This document shows positions 34,362 to 42,616 of a stretch of 63,278 bases of DNA, piece after piece. The stretch's first letter is position 1, and every line of letters starts with the position of its first letter. Under the pieces are notes generated by a model. That model had not been told where the DNA came from and did no database searches. It was given only the letters and a program-made list of their open reading frames with translations. Made by a program: the position numbers and the translations under genes. Origin of the DNA: Clostridia bacterium (GTDB lineage Bacteria > Bacillota > Clostridia > Christensenellales > Christensenellaceae); NCBI GenBank assembly GCA_017439085.1, contig JAFRTU010000004.1, forward strand, positions 1-63,278, written 5' to 3'.

Positions 34362-35094
34362 TTAATCATCGACAGTCACCGGTACTCCCCTAAGAGGAAC
34401 GGTATACTTTTCTTCATTTCTTGCTTTCTTAGCAAACCTTATGAGCCGTATCACAAGGATCACGTCCACTATCACCAGTATGAGTGGGATGAACACGAGG
34501 TTGTCGTTCAGTTTTCCGAATTCTTCACTTAAAGAGAAGTCATACAGTCCATGAAGCAGCCATGAGATGAGTATTCCTGTCCATTTAAGGCGCGGCTTAT
34601 TCTCTGCAAGGGCTCTGCCGTGGTAGTATCCCTCTATGAAGCCGAAGCCCGCATGGGGAAGGCAGATGCCCCTTATCAGTATCACGAGGGCGTTCGCTCC
34701 TATGGCATACTCTATGCATTCAAGGAGGCTGAAGCCTATGCTCACTATGGTCATGAAGGATACGCAGTCGAGCCATGAATAGGGATATGTGGTCTTCTTC
34801 AGCAGCTTTCTGAAACTCAGATATTTTGCCAGCTCTTCCATGAGCGCGAGCACTATGTAATCATAAAGGCACTGATAGAGCAGTGGAGCCGTCTCATGGA
34901 GTCCCGTGAGCCTTAAAAGGATATATGACACTCCTGAGAAAAGGATCACCCAAAAGACAGTGAGCATCCCTCTTCCGAGGGCTTTTGCATTCCGACCTGT
35001 AAGCTTCATCATCCTTCAACTTGTTTTTGAGCCACAGGTATATGAATGTGAGCGGCAGCAGGCTCACAAGGGTAGCGAGTATGTTAAGTAACAT
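34362..35094 (-). pseudogene. PrsW-like intramembrane protease gene with a frameshift
   Basis: Two minus-strand frames join into one PrsW-type protein. The upstream frame (from ATG 35094) encodes a membrane helix and KNKLKDDEAYRSEC; the downstream frame gives KALGRGMLTVFW and the rest. Reading across needs one base removed from the A4 run (minus strand) at 34983-34986. The downstream part has the PrsW motifs: EELAKYL, GFSLLECIEYA and HGLYDFSL, which form the membrane active site. Intact length would be about 243 residues. A start at 35012 would give 216 residues without the first helix. PrsW itself cleaves an anti-sigma factor; the target here is unknown. Confidence 0.75.
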
Positions 35095-35183
35095 GTTAGT
35101 ACCTCAAGCATCTTTATATCCCGATTATATTCTTTTTGCTTCAGATCAGTCATTCAAAAACAGGAAAGAAAGGCTCAGACTGA

Positions 35184-35213
35184 TTGACAAAAAATAATAA
35201 GATATCTTACAAT
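35184..35213 (+). promoter_or_regulatory. Promoter of the MarR-ABC-ABC operon with palindromic operator
   Basis: A perfect TTGACA (35184-35189), 18-bp spacer and TACAAT (35208-35213). The perfect 12-bp palindrome TAAGATATCTTA (35198-35209) reaches into the -10 box, the expected place for repression by the MarR protein encoded 37 bp downstream. Confidence 0.8.
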
Positions 35214-35249
35214 AAGACTGCTTAATATTTATGACAGGGAGTCTGATAT

Positions 35250-35684
35250 ATGAAGAACGACCTTGAACTCATGAACAGGATCCGTGCGTCAGCGAACATG
35301 ATAAAGCGTTCGGGAAAGCCCCACGGGATATTGCCCCAGGGGTACGGGAGGATACTGGCATACATATCGGATAACGACGGGCTCACCCAGTCCGAACTGG
35401 CTGATCTTCTGGACATACGTCCCCAGTCCCTCACGAGAGCTCTCTTGGATCTGGAAGACAGGGGGATGGTTAGAAGAGAGCGTTCAAAGACCGACAGGAG
35501 GATAATTTCCCTGTACATCACTGACAAGGGCACGGAGGCCCATGAACAGATAGATGAGATAAGGTCCAGAAGGGCCGAATCCCTTTTCTCCTGCTATACG
35601 GAAGAGGAAAAGGAGACACTCATTGATCTTTTGAAGAGATTCACCGAGGGCTCCGGCTCCGGAAACGGAGGGGAAGCATGTTAA
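35250..35684 (+). CDS. MarR-family transcriptional regulator
   Basis: A 144-residue winged-helix repressor. The DNA-binding part is LTQSELADLLDIRPQSLTRALLDLEDRGMVRRERSKTDRR (about 45-84, read in pieces), including the wing with the usual D-x-R. MarR proteins bind short palindromes and release them when a drug-like ligand binds. The promoter just upstream carries such a palindrome. It overlaps the first ABC gene by 7 bp, so it should control a drug-export operon and its own expression. Confidence 0.92.
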   Translation: MKNDLELMNRIRASANMIKRSGKPHGILPQGYGRILAYISDNDGLTQSELADLLDIRPQSLTRALLDLEDRGMVRRERSKTDRRIISLYITDKGTEAHEQIDEIRSRRAESLFSCYTEEEKETLIDLLKRFTEGSGSGNGGEAC

Positions 35685-37420
35685 AGCTCTTCAGGAAGAT
35701 GACGGGAAAGCAGGTCATGTACGTTTTCCTTCTCATATTCTTTCTTACCTGCCATGTGGTGATGGAACTTACGGTTCCCGACTACATGAGCGACATAACG
35801 AAGCTTGTGAACACCGAGGGTTCTGACATAAAGGACATATTAAGATGCGGAGGCATGATGATACTCTTCTCCGTGCTGGCTTTCCTTGCTTCGATAACGG
35901 CAAGATTTTTTTCTTCGAGGCTTGCAGCCTCATTCTCACAGCATCTGAGGCACCTGATATTCACAAGAGTGGAATCCTTCTCAATGGAAGAGATAGACAG
36001 GTTCTCCACGGCTTCGCTCATCACAAGATCTACGAACGACTGCGCTCAGATCCAGAACATAATGTCCAGGGCCTTCAATATGCTCATAAGGGTGCCTATC
36101 ATGATAGGATACGCCCTTTTCAAGATATCCACGAGGTACTGGCAGTGGACGGCTTTTACGGGAGCATCTATATCGCTCCTGGTGGGACTTCTGATATTCC
36201 TCATAATCTACGCTCATCCGAAGTTCAGGAAGATGCAGTACTTCACGGACAATATAAATGAGGTCACCCGTGAGAACATGACCGGTATGAGGGTAGTAAG
36301 GGCATATAATGCGGAGAACTATGAGGAGACCAAGTTCGCAAAAGCGAACAGCGACTATACCGAGAATGCCCTTAGGGCCAGGAGGGCCATGGGCCTCATG
36401 CAGCCTGCGATCAGGTTCGTGAACAATGAATTAAATATTGGCATCTACTGCATAGGAGCTTTCCTGATAGCGGGAGCGGGATCCGCTGAACAGCTCGAGA
36501 TATTCTCCGAGATGGTGGTCTTCTCCACATATGCCGCCAGGATCGTGAGAGGCTTCATGGGACTCAACATGATATTCAATATGATCCCGAGAGCCGAGGT
36601 CGCGGCAGAGAGACTTAACGAGGTGCTCGATACCGTTCCCGTAATAAGGGACGGAGAGAAAGAAGAAGGGGAGGGGAAAAAAGGAACTCTCGAATTCAGA
36701 AACGTCTCCTTCACTTATCCCGGAGCCGGTATGCCGGCCATAAAGGACATATCCTTCAGTGCAAAGAAGGGGGAGACGGTCGCCTTCATAGGAGCCACGG
36801 GCTCAGGGAAGTCCACTGTCGCAAACCTCATGATGAGGTTCTTCGATGCGGGCGAGGGCACCATACTCGTGGACGGAACGGACATAAAGGATTATACGCA
36901 GAAGGCACTCAGGAAAAAGATGGGCTATGCTCCCCAGCAGGCCGTCCTGTTCACAGGGACCGTCAGGAGCAACGTTTCCTATGCATCCGATGACATAGAA
37001 GAGAAGGTGAGAAAAGCTGTCAGGATCGCCCAGGCTGAGGAATTCGTGTCTCAGATGGACGGCGACATAGACGCTGACGTCACGAGGGGAGGTACAAACG
37101 TCTCAGGAGGCCAGAAGCAGAGGCTTTCGGTCGCAAGGGCCGTATACAGAGAGCCTGAGTTCTACATATTCGACGACACCTTCTCTGCGCTCGACTACAA
37201 GACTGACAGGGTGCTGAGGAACACCCTTAAAAAGGAGACTTCCGGCATTACAACATTCATAGTTGCCCAGAGGATAGGCACCATCAAGGATGCCGACAGG
37301 ATAATAGTACTGGACGAAGGCAGGATCGCAGGAACCGGCACCCATGAAGAGCTCATGAGAAACTGCAGGATCTACCGCGAGATAGCCTTCACGCAGCTGT
37401 CACAGGAGGAACTGGCATAA
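35678..37420 (+). CDS. Heterodimeric ABC exporter subunit 1 (non-catalytic ATP site)
   Basis: A 580-residue permease-ATPase fusion with six membrane helices (to about 310) and an ATPase domain. Walker A is GATGSGKST (about 372), the signature is VSGGQKQR and Walker B is YIFDDTFSALD. The residue after the Walker B Asp is Asp, not the usual catalytic Glu, and the H-loop His is Gln (IVAQRIG). This is the pattern of one half of heterodimeric exporters such as BmrCD, LmrCD or TM287/288, where one ATP site is degenerate. Its partner starts at the last base of its stop codon. Confidence 0.9.
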   Translation: MLKLFRKMTGKQVMYVFLLIFFLTCHVVMELTVPDYMSDITKLVNTEGSDIKDILRCGGMMILFSVLAFLASITARFFSSRLAASFSQHLRHLIFTRVESFSMEEIDRFSTASLITRSTNDCAQIQNIMSRAFNMLIRVPIMIGYALFKISTRYWQWTAFTGASISLLVGLLIFLIIYAHPKFRKMQYFTDNINEVTRENMTGMRVVRAYNAENYEETKFAKANSDYTENALRARRAMGLMQPAIRFVNNELNIGIYCIGAFLIAGAGSAEQLEIFSEMVVFSTYAARIVRGFMGLNMIFNMIPRAEVAAERLNEVLDTVPVIRDGEKEEGEGKKGTLEFRNVSFTYPGAGMPAIKDISFSAKKGETVAFIGATGSGKSTVANLMMRFFDAGEGTILVDGTDIKDYTQKALRKKMGYAPQQAVLFTGTVRSNVSYASDDIEEKVRKAVRIAQAEEFVSQMDGDIDADVTRGGTNVSGGQKQRLSVARAVYREPEFYIFDDTFSALDYKTDRVLRNTLKKETSGITTFIVAQRIGTIKDADRIIVLDEGRIAGTGTHEELMRNCRIYREIAFTQLSQEELA

Positions 37421-39264
37421 TGGCAAGACATACATATAACCTGGGACAGGTCCAGATGAAGACTACGATTGGAAGAAGAGGCGGCATGAGAGCAGCTGAG
37501 AAACCGAAGGATTTCAAGTCCGCCTGGATGATGGTGCTCCGCTACAGCAGGCCTTTGAAGTGGATGATAATCCTAGGGATAGCATGTGCGGTTATAGCGG
37601 TCATACTGTCGCTTTTCGGACCGAATATGCTGAAGGACATCACTAACCTCATACAGGCGGGTATGAAGTCCGGCTCCTTCGATCTGGATTCGATAGTAAG
37701 GCTCACGGTCACAGCAATGGTGCTCTACGTGCTGTCAGCACTCATTACGTATATAGAGTCATATACCATGACGACCTACTCGGCAAGGCTCACCCAGATG
37801 ATGAGGAGGGACATCTCGAGGAAGCTGAATTCCATTCCTCTCTCAAGGACTGACTCCTCTTCATTCGGAGATCTCTTAAGCAGAGTCACGAACGACGTGG
37901 ATACTTTAAACCTTGCACTCGACAAGACCGTAGCCGAACTCATAGCAGCAGCGATAACCTTCCTCGGCTGCATGATAATGATGCTCATTACAAACGTGGA
38001 GCTCGCCATATCGGCGATATTCTTTGCCATACTCGGCTTCATAGCCATGAAATACATCATCAAGTACTCCCAGCCGTATTTCACGAACAGGTCCATTTTC
38101 CTCGGCATGCTGAACGGACACATAGAGGAGATGTACGCAGGGCACGTGATAGTGAGAGGCTTCAACGGAGAAGAGGAGTCCGAGGAGACCTTCAGCGAGA
38201 TAAACGAGAAGCTCTATGTCACGAACTGGAAGAGCCAGTTTTTAAGCGGACTCATGATGCCTATAATGGAGCTCGTATCAAATCTCGGATACGTGGCGGT
38301 ATGCGTCCTTGGAGCGTATCTCGTGAGCAGGGGGAGTATAGACTTCGGAGTAGTAGTGGCATTCATAGTCTATGTGAAGCTCTTCACACAGCCTCTGACC
38401 CAGGTGGCTGAAGGAACCACTAACGTACAGACAGCAGCAGCTGCAGCGGAGAGGATATTCCAGCTCCTGAGCGAAGAGGAGATGGAGGACGAGACCGGAA
38501 AGATAGACCACATTGACGACATAGAGAACGCGGAAGTGGTATTCGATCACGTGAACTTCGGATACACTCCCGAGAGGACGATAATAAAGGACTTCAGCTT
38601 CACCGTCTATCCGGGGCACCATGTGGCCATAGTTGGACCTACGGGTGCAGGAAAGACCACTCTCGTAAACCTGCTGATGCGTTTCTATGAACTGAACAGC
38701 GGCTCCATAAGCATAGGAGGCATAAAGACCTCGGACATGACTAGGGAATGCGTCCACTCCCTGTTCGGAATGGTGCTCCAGGATACATGGCTCTTTAACG
38801 GAACGGTGAGGGACAATCTCATATTCGGAAAGGAGAACGTCACCGAGGAGGAGATGATAGAGGCCTGCAAATCGGTAGGCATACACCACTATATATCCTC
38901 TCTTCCGAAGGCCTATGACACCATTCTCACAGACGATTCCAACATGTCCGTGGGCCAGAGGCAGCTCATGACCATCGCCAGGGCCATGATACACGATGCA
39001 CCGCTCCTGATACTTGATGAAGCGACCTCGTCCGTCGATACCAGGACCGAGCAGATGGTCCAGGATGCCATGAACAGGCTCATGAAGGGAAGGACTTCCT
39101 TTACTATAGCCCACAGGCTTTCCACCATAAGGGACGCTGATATAATACTCGTTATGAAGGACGGCGATATAGTGGAGACGGGCAACCATGAAGAGCTCCT
39201 TAATATGCACGGCGTATATGCCGAGCTCTGGAACTCGCAGTTCACCGAAGGCGGTACCATCTGA
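37420..39264 (+). CDS. Heterodimeric ABC exporter subunit 2 (catalytic Walker B)
   Basis: A 614-residue permease-ATPase fusion. The N-terminal 40 residues are extra (TTIGRRGGMRAAEKPKD), then come six membrane helices and the ATPase: Walker A GPTGAGKTT (about 408), Walker B LLILDEATSSVD with the catalytic Glu, and H-loop IAHRLS. The signature is degenerate (MSVGQRQ instead of LSGGQ). With subunit 1 this gives one complete ATP site (this Walker A/B with the partner's good signature) and one inactive site. Overlap of one base (TAATG) with the upstream gene supports a heterodimer, probably exporting drugs under MarR control. Confidence 0.9.
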   Translation: MARHTYNLGQVQMKTTIGRRGGMRAAEKPKDFKSAWMMVLRYSRPLKWMIILGIACAVIAVILSLFGPNMLKDITNLIQAGMKSGSFDLDSIVRLTVTAMVLYVLSALITYIESYTMTTYSARLTQMMRRDISRKLNSIPLSRTDSSSFGDLLSRVTNDVDTLNLALDKTVAELIAAAITFLGCMIMMLITNVELAISAIFFAILGFIAMKYIIKYSQPYFTNRSIFLGMLNGHIEEMYAGHVIVRGFNGEEESEETFSEINEKLYVTNWKSQFLSGLMMPIMELVSNLGYVAVCVLGAYLVSRGSIDFGVVVAFIVYVKLFTQPLTQVAEGTTNVQTAAAAAERIFQLLSEEEMEDETGKIDHIDDIENAEVVFDHVNFGYTPERTIIKDFSFTVYPGHHVAIVGPTGAGKTTLVNLLMRFYELNSGSISIGGIKTSDMTRECVHSLFGMVLQDTWLFNGTVRDNLIFGKENVTEEEMIEACKSVGIHHYISSLPKAYDTILTDDSNMSVGQRQLMTIARAMIHDAPLLILDEATSSVDTRTEQMVQDAMNRLMKGRTSFTIAHRLSTIRDADIILVMKDGDIVETGNHEELLNMHGVYAELWNSQFTEGGTI

Positions 39265-39296
39265 GGCTGTCCTGACCTTAAAGGGGAATAATACAT

Positions 39297-39734
39297 ATGG
39301 AATTCGGATGGATAAACATATTCGGGGCGATAATTGTGATACTTATGCTGATCCCGAACATAATATATGCCCTCAGGAACAGGGATGAGAAGAACAGGTG
39401 CGGCAGCAGGCTCATGAACATACTGGAGCAGATCGGCAGATATGGCTGCATAGTGCTCATGTGGCTGCCTCTTCTCGTATGGAAGTTCGGCTTTCCTAGC
39501 GTGTTTGCCATGCTCCTTTACCTCATAGGGAACGGCTGCCTTCTATGTGCATACTGGATCATATATATCATCTATATGAAAGAGAAAACGAAGAAAAGAG
39601 CATTGACCCTTGCGGTGATACCCGCATGCATATTCCTCCTCAGCGGCTTAACGCTCAGGCACTGGCTCCTCGTGGGCTTTGCGTTGATCTTTGCGATTGG
39701 TCATATATACGTCACTTTGAAAAATACAGACTGA
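39297..39734 (+). CDS. Small integral membrane protein of unknown function
   Basis: A 145-residue protein with four or five membrane helices (WINIFGAIIVILMLIPNII; GCIVLMWLPLLVW; VFAMLLYLIGNGCLLCAYWIIYII; AVIPACIFLLSGLTL; LLVGFALIFAIGHIYV). It is not recognised. Short loops with an RDEKNRC stretch follow helix 1. It sits 32 bp after the ABC exporter with SD AAAGGGG and 21 bp before a thioesterase gene, so it may belong to the same long transcript. Confidence 0.7.
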   Translation: MEFGWINIFGAIIVILMLIPNIIYALRNRDEKNRCGSRLMNILEQIGRYGCIVLMWLPLLVWKFGFPSVFAMLLYLIGNGCLLCAYWIIYIIYMKEKTKKRALTLAVIPACIFLLSGLTLRHWLLVGFALIFAIGHIYVTLKNTD

Positions 39735-39755
39735 ATAATACCCGGAGCATAGCAT

Positions 39756-40166
39756 ATGGAAAGATACATACACAGGGTGATGTACTATGAGACCGACAAG
39801 ATGGGCGTGACGCATCACTCCAATTACATAAGATGGATGGAAGAAGCAAGGATCGATTTCTTCGACAGGATCGGGCTAAGCTACAGGACCCTTGAGGAAG
39901 AAGGTCTGTTCTCGCCGGTGGTGAGCGTGGAATGCAGCTTCAAAGCCCCTACGACCTTTGAGGACGAGGTCGCCATAGAGGTGAAAGTAGAGGAGTATAA
40001 GGCGGCAAAGCTGATACTCGGTTACGATATGACAAAGATCGGTTCCGACGAGACAGTCTGCACTGCCAGGTCAGTTCACTGCTTTGTGGACAGGGAAGGC
40101 AAGCTCATCGCCTTAAGAAAAACGGACCCTGAACTGGACAGCATTCTCAGGTCCATTTGTGAGTAA
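39756..40166 (+). CDS. Hotdog-fold acyl-CoA thioesterase (YbgC/4HBT type)
   Basis: A 136-residue enzyme of the YbgC/4-hydroxybenzoyl-CoA thioesterase family, which cleaves acyl-CoA thioesters. The signature block is YYETDKMGVTHHSNYIRWMEEARIDFF (about 10-36, read in pieces); the Asp in YETDKMG is the usual active-site acid. Length and single-domain form are normal. It is preceded by CCGGAGCA and followed after 21 bp by a cysteine hydrolase gene. The acyl substrate cannot be predicted. Confidence 0.88.
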   Translation: MERYIHRVMYYETDKMGVTHHSNYIRWMEEARIDFFDRIGLSYRTLEEEGLFSPVVSVECSFKAPTTFEDEVAIEVKVEEYKAAKLILGYDMTKIGSDETVCTARSVHCFVDREGKLIALRKTDPELDSILRSICE

Positions 40167-40187
40167 TAACTTATCAGGAGAAAGAAC

Positions 40188-40712
40188 ATGATACTTTTGG
40201 TAGTCGATATGCAGAAGGGTATAGTTGACGATGAACTGTATGCTTTCGATTCCTTTATGGAAAAAACTGTAAGGCTGGTAGACGCCGCAAGAAAGAACGG
40301 TGTTGAGGTCATATTCGTACAGCATGATGCAGGAGAGAATACCGGACTCTCCGTCGGAGACGAGGCCTTTGAGATCATAGACGAGCTGAGTCCCGAGCAG
40401 GGCGAACAGGTCTTTGTCAAGAAGATCAACAGCTGCTTCGGAAATAAGGACTTCAGGGAGTATATGGAGAAGCAGGAAGACAGGCGGCTTATGATAATCG
40501 GTCTGCAGACTAATTACTGCATAGACTGTACTGTCAAATCCGCTTTCGAAAGAGGCTTCGAAGTGTTGATCCCGGAAGGTACGAATACCACCTTCGACAA
40601 TGACTACATGACCGGTGAGACCTGTGTCCGTTACTATAATGAGGACGTCTGGGAGGAACTGGCCGACATCGTGTCGGTCGAGGAAGCCATAGACATGTTC
40701 TCTCGTAAATGA
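40188..40712 (+). CDS. Isochorismatase-like cysteine hydrolase
   Basis: A 174-residue cytoplasmic hydrolase. The catalytic triad of the family can be read as Asp in LLVVDMQKGI (residue 7), Lys in FVKKINSCF (about 83) and Cys in GLQTNYCIDCT (about 110); the cis-peptide region precedes the Cys. Members include nicotinamidases and many amidases of unknown substrate. The Asp-Lys-Cys set is complete, so it should be active. It follows the thioesterase by 21 bp with a clear AGGAGAA SD. Confidence 0.88.
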   Translation: MILLVVDMQKGIVDDELYAFDSFMEKTVRLVDAARKNGVEVIFVQHDAGENTGLSVGDEAFEIIDELSPEQGEQVFVKKINSCFGNKDFREYMEKQEDRRLMIIGLQTNYCIDCTVKSAFERGFEVLIPEGTNTTFDNDYMTGETCVRYYNEDVWEELADIVSVEEAIDMFSRK

Positions 40713-40722
40713 TCCCCAAACT

Positions 40723-41058
40723 ATGAAGAATGATGTAATAGGCTCATTCGTAAAGGGTATAGTAGACCGTCCCATGGGTACCGCTCATCCCAGTCATCCC
40801 GACCTCATCTATGAGGTCAACTACGGGTATGTGAGCGGAGTGTATTCGGGTGACGGGGAAGAACAGGACGCATATATCTTGGGTGCTGAGGGACCGATAG
40901 AGAGCTTTGAAGGAAGAGTTATAGCGATATACCACCGTTCGGATGATGTCGAGGATAAATGGATCGTTCCCCTTGATGAAAGGGATTATTCCGATGAAGA
41001 GATACTGGAAGCCATACGTTTTCAGGAAAGGTTCTTCCGAGGTGAACTGATAAGGTGA
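40723..41058 (+). CDS. Inorganic pyrophosphatase-like small protein, altered active site
   Basis: A 111-residue protein resembling the core of soluble family I inorganic pyrophosphatase: YEVNYGYVSGV, then SGDGEEQDAYILG, then GRVIAIYHRSDD and DKWIVPL. In true enzymes the metal-binding signature has three Asp (DxDPxD type); here the middle position is Glu (DGEEQDA), and the protein is much shorter than the usual 175 residues. It may be a divergent hydrolase on another diphosphate or have lost activity. The ATG is 10 bp after the cysteine hydrolase stop; no strong SD is seen. Confidence 0.65.
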   Translation: MKNDVIGSFVKGIVDRPMGTAHPSHPDLIYEVNYGYVSGVYSGDGEEQDAYILGAEGPIESFEGRVIAIYHRSDDVEDKWIVPLDERDYSDEEILEAIRFQERFFRGELIR

Positions 41059-41089
41059 CCGCAGTTGTAGGTTTGGAGGAGATTTTGAT

Positions 41090-41518
41090 ATGAGAGCAGA
41101 TTTATCGGAGGCTGGAAAGCTTTCTGAACTCGTAAGCATAATATGGCCTGAGCATAACCCTGAAGAGCTTACGCGAATAATCGAGGGATACATGAGCTCT
41201 GAGGATACTGCGGTATTTGAAGAGTCCGTGGACGGGGAATATGCAGGCGTAGCGCTTTGCTCCCTCAGGCATGACTATGTCGAGGGCTGCGATTCAAGTC
41301 CCGTCGGATATCTTGAGGGAGTCGCTGTAAAGGACGGATTCCGTAAGAGGGGAATAGCAGGCAGGCTCTTGGCAGAATGTGAACTGTGGGCCAGAGAAAA
41401 AGGCTGTACCGAGTTCGCAAGCGACTGCGAGATCACGAACACAGACTCTCTCGCATTCCATCTGAGCATAGGCTTTGAGGAAGCCAACAGGATCATCTGC
41501 TTCAAAAAGAAGCTTTGA
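41090..41518 (+). CDS. GNAT acetyltransferase of the aminoglycoside 6'-N-acetyltransferase [AAC(6')-I] type
   Basis: A 142-residue acetyl-CoA-dependent enzyme. The pattern YLEGVAVKDGFRKRGIAGRLL, then WAREKGCTEFASDCEITNTDS, FHLSIGFEEANRI and a final CFKKKL follows AAC(6')-I proteins block for block; the usual NTDSxxFHxxxGFEE string is present. AAC(6') enzymes acetylate the 6' amine of kanamycin-type drugs. Whether this chromosomal protein confers resistance is unknown, since many such homologues do not. It has SD GGAGG and a terminator directly after it. Confidence 0.8.
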   Translation: MRADLSEAGKLSELVSIIWPEHNPEELTRIIEGYMSSEDTAVFEESVDGEYAGVALCSLRHDYVEGCDSSPVGYLEGVAVKDGFRKRGIAGRLLAECELWAREKGCTEFASDCEITNTDSLAFHLSIGFEEANRIICFKKKL

Positions 41519-41532
41519 GATGATCTGACAGT

Positions 41533-41559
41533 AAAAGCAGCCTTGTACGGCTGCTTTTT
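41533..41559 (+). terminator. Intrinsic terminator after the AAC(6')-like gene
   Basis: AAAAGCAGCC and GGCTGCTTTT form a perfect 10-bp stem around TTGTAC, with T5 in the 3' arm. Confidence 0.85.
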
Positions 41560-41675
41560 CATATCAGACGTATTTTTGATCAAATTAAACTGAACTTAAT
41601 GCCCTCAAAGTTATATAATCTATATTAAAGATGTTTCGACCCTATACATTTAAAAAGTTAAAGGAGTAAATATTA

Positions 41676-42605
41676 ATGAGCAGCTTTGAGAACCTGAGGA
41701 TTGTGGACAACTTCTATCAGACGTCCCTGTTCTTTCCGATGCCCACGGTCATCATCTCCACACTCTGTGAAGACGGAATGACGAACCTCGGACCCTATTC
41801 CCTCGTACAGCCCTATTATGTTGCAGGCAAGGATTATTATGCGATGCTCCTATCATGCAGGAACTCATCAAATACCGCCCAGAACATTTTAAGGACCGGA
41901 AAATGCGCCATCAACTTCATCGACGACGATCCGAAGACCTTCAAGGAAGCTGTGAAGCTTTCGTGGCCGGGAGATACGCCTAAGGAGAAGATGCCGAAAT
42001 GCAACTTCAGAAGAGAGAAGAGCATGATAGAGGAAGAGGATCCTTCCGACAAGAGGCCTGAGGTGCTTACTGACGCCATACAGGTCATAGAGTGCACCTG
42101 GATGAGGGAGCTCGACGGTGCGGATAAGGATCAGCCGGGTGAACTCAACGGCTACGAAGGTCCGTATCATGACTTCAACGGCATCACGAGCAAGTTCGGT
42201 GCTCATTTCATACTCCGTGTGGACAGGATACTCATGAAGAAGAAGTATGCTGACGCCATCATAAACGGCGTCAGGGCGAAGGACTTCCCGAGGCTTCCCG
42301 TGGACTACGGCTACCGTGACAGCAAGAACTTCTGGTTCCACAGGAAGACCAGGATGCGTTCCGAGCTTCTTCAGATGAGACAGGCTTCGCTCCAGTCAGT
42401 GAGATATGCTGCAGACAGGGCAGACGATAAGGTGAAGTTTACTGACGATGCCCTTATGACGATCCTCAACGTACCGAGGATATTCCTGCCTTTGGTCTTA
42501 AGGGGATGCGTGGACTGGGCGAAGGAAAACAATGTAGAACTTATTACCGCTGATCATATGAAGATAATCAATGACAAGCGTTCAAAGGAAAAGAATAAAA
42601 AGTGA
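41676..42605 (+). CDS. Flavin reductase-like FMN-binding protein with a C-terminal helical domain
   Basis: A 309-residue protein. Residues 1-200 read as a flavin reductase-like split barrel (TVIISTLCEDGMTNLGPYSLVQPYY; CAINFIDDD). The C-terminal 55 residues (FTDDALMTILNVP..FLPLVLRGCVDWAKENNVELITADHM) resemble the small PCP_red-type helical domain found at the end of light-independent chlorophyllide reductases and some other redox proteins. The barrel suggests FMN binding; the substrate is unknown. SD AAAGGAG. It heads a compact operon with an NmrA-like, a methyltransferase-like and a membrane gene. Confidence 0.72.
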   Translation: MSSFENLRIVDNFYQTSLFFPMPTVIISTLCEDGMTNLGPYSLVQPYYVAGKDYYAMLLSCRNSSNTAQNILRTGKCAINFIDDDPKTFKEAVKLSWPGDTPKEKMPKCNFRREKSMIEEEDPSDKRPEVLTDAIQVIECTWMRELDGADKDQPGELNGYEGPYHDFNGITSKFGAHFILRVDRILMKKKYADAIINGVRAKDFPRLPVDYGYRDSKNFWFHRKTRMRSELLQMRQASLQSVRYAADRADDKVKFTDDALMTILNVPRIFLPLVLRGCVDWAKENNVELITADHMKIINDKRSKEKNKK

Positions 42606-42616
42606 GGGATAAAGAT

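Noticed and set aside
38278..39210. A 310-codon open frame on the minus strand
   Set aside because: It lies fully inside the second ABC exporter gene, whose motifs are unambiguous; the antisense frame has no SD, promoter or recognisable domain.
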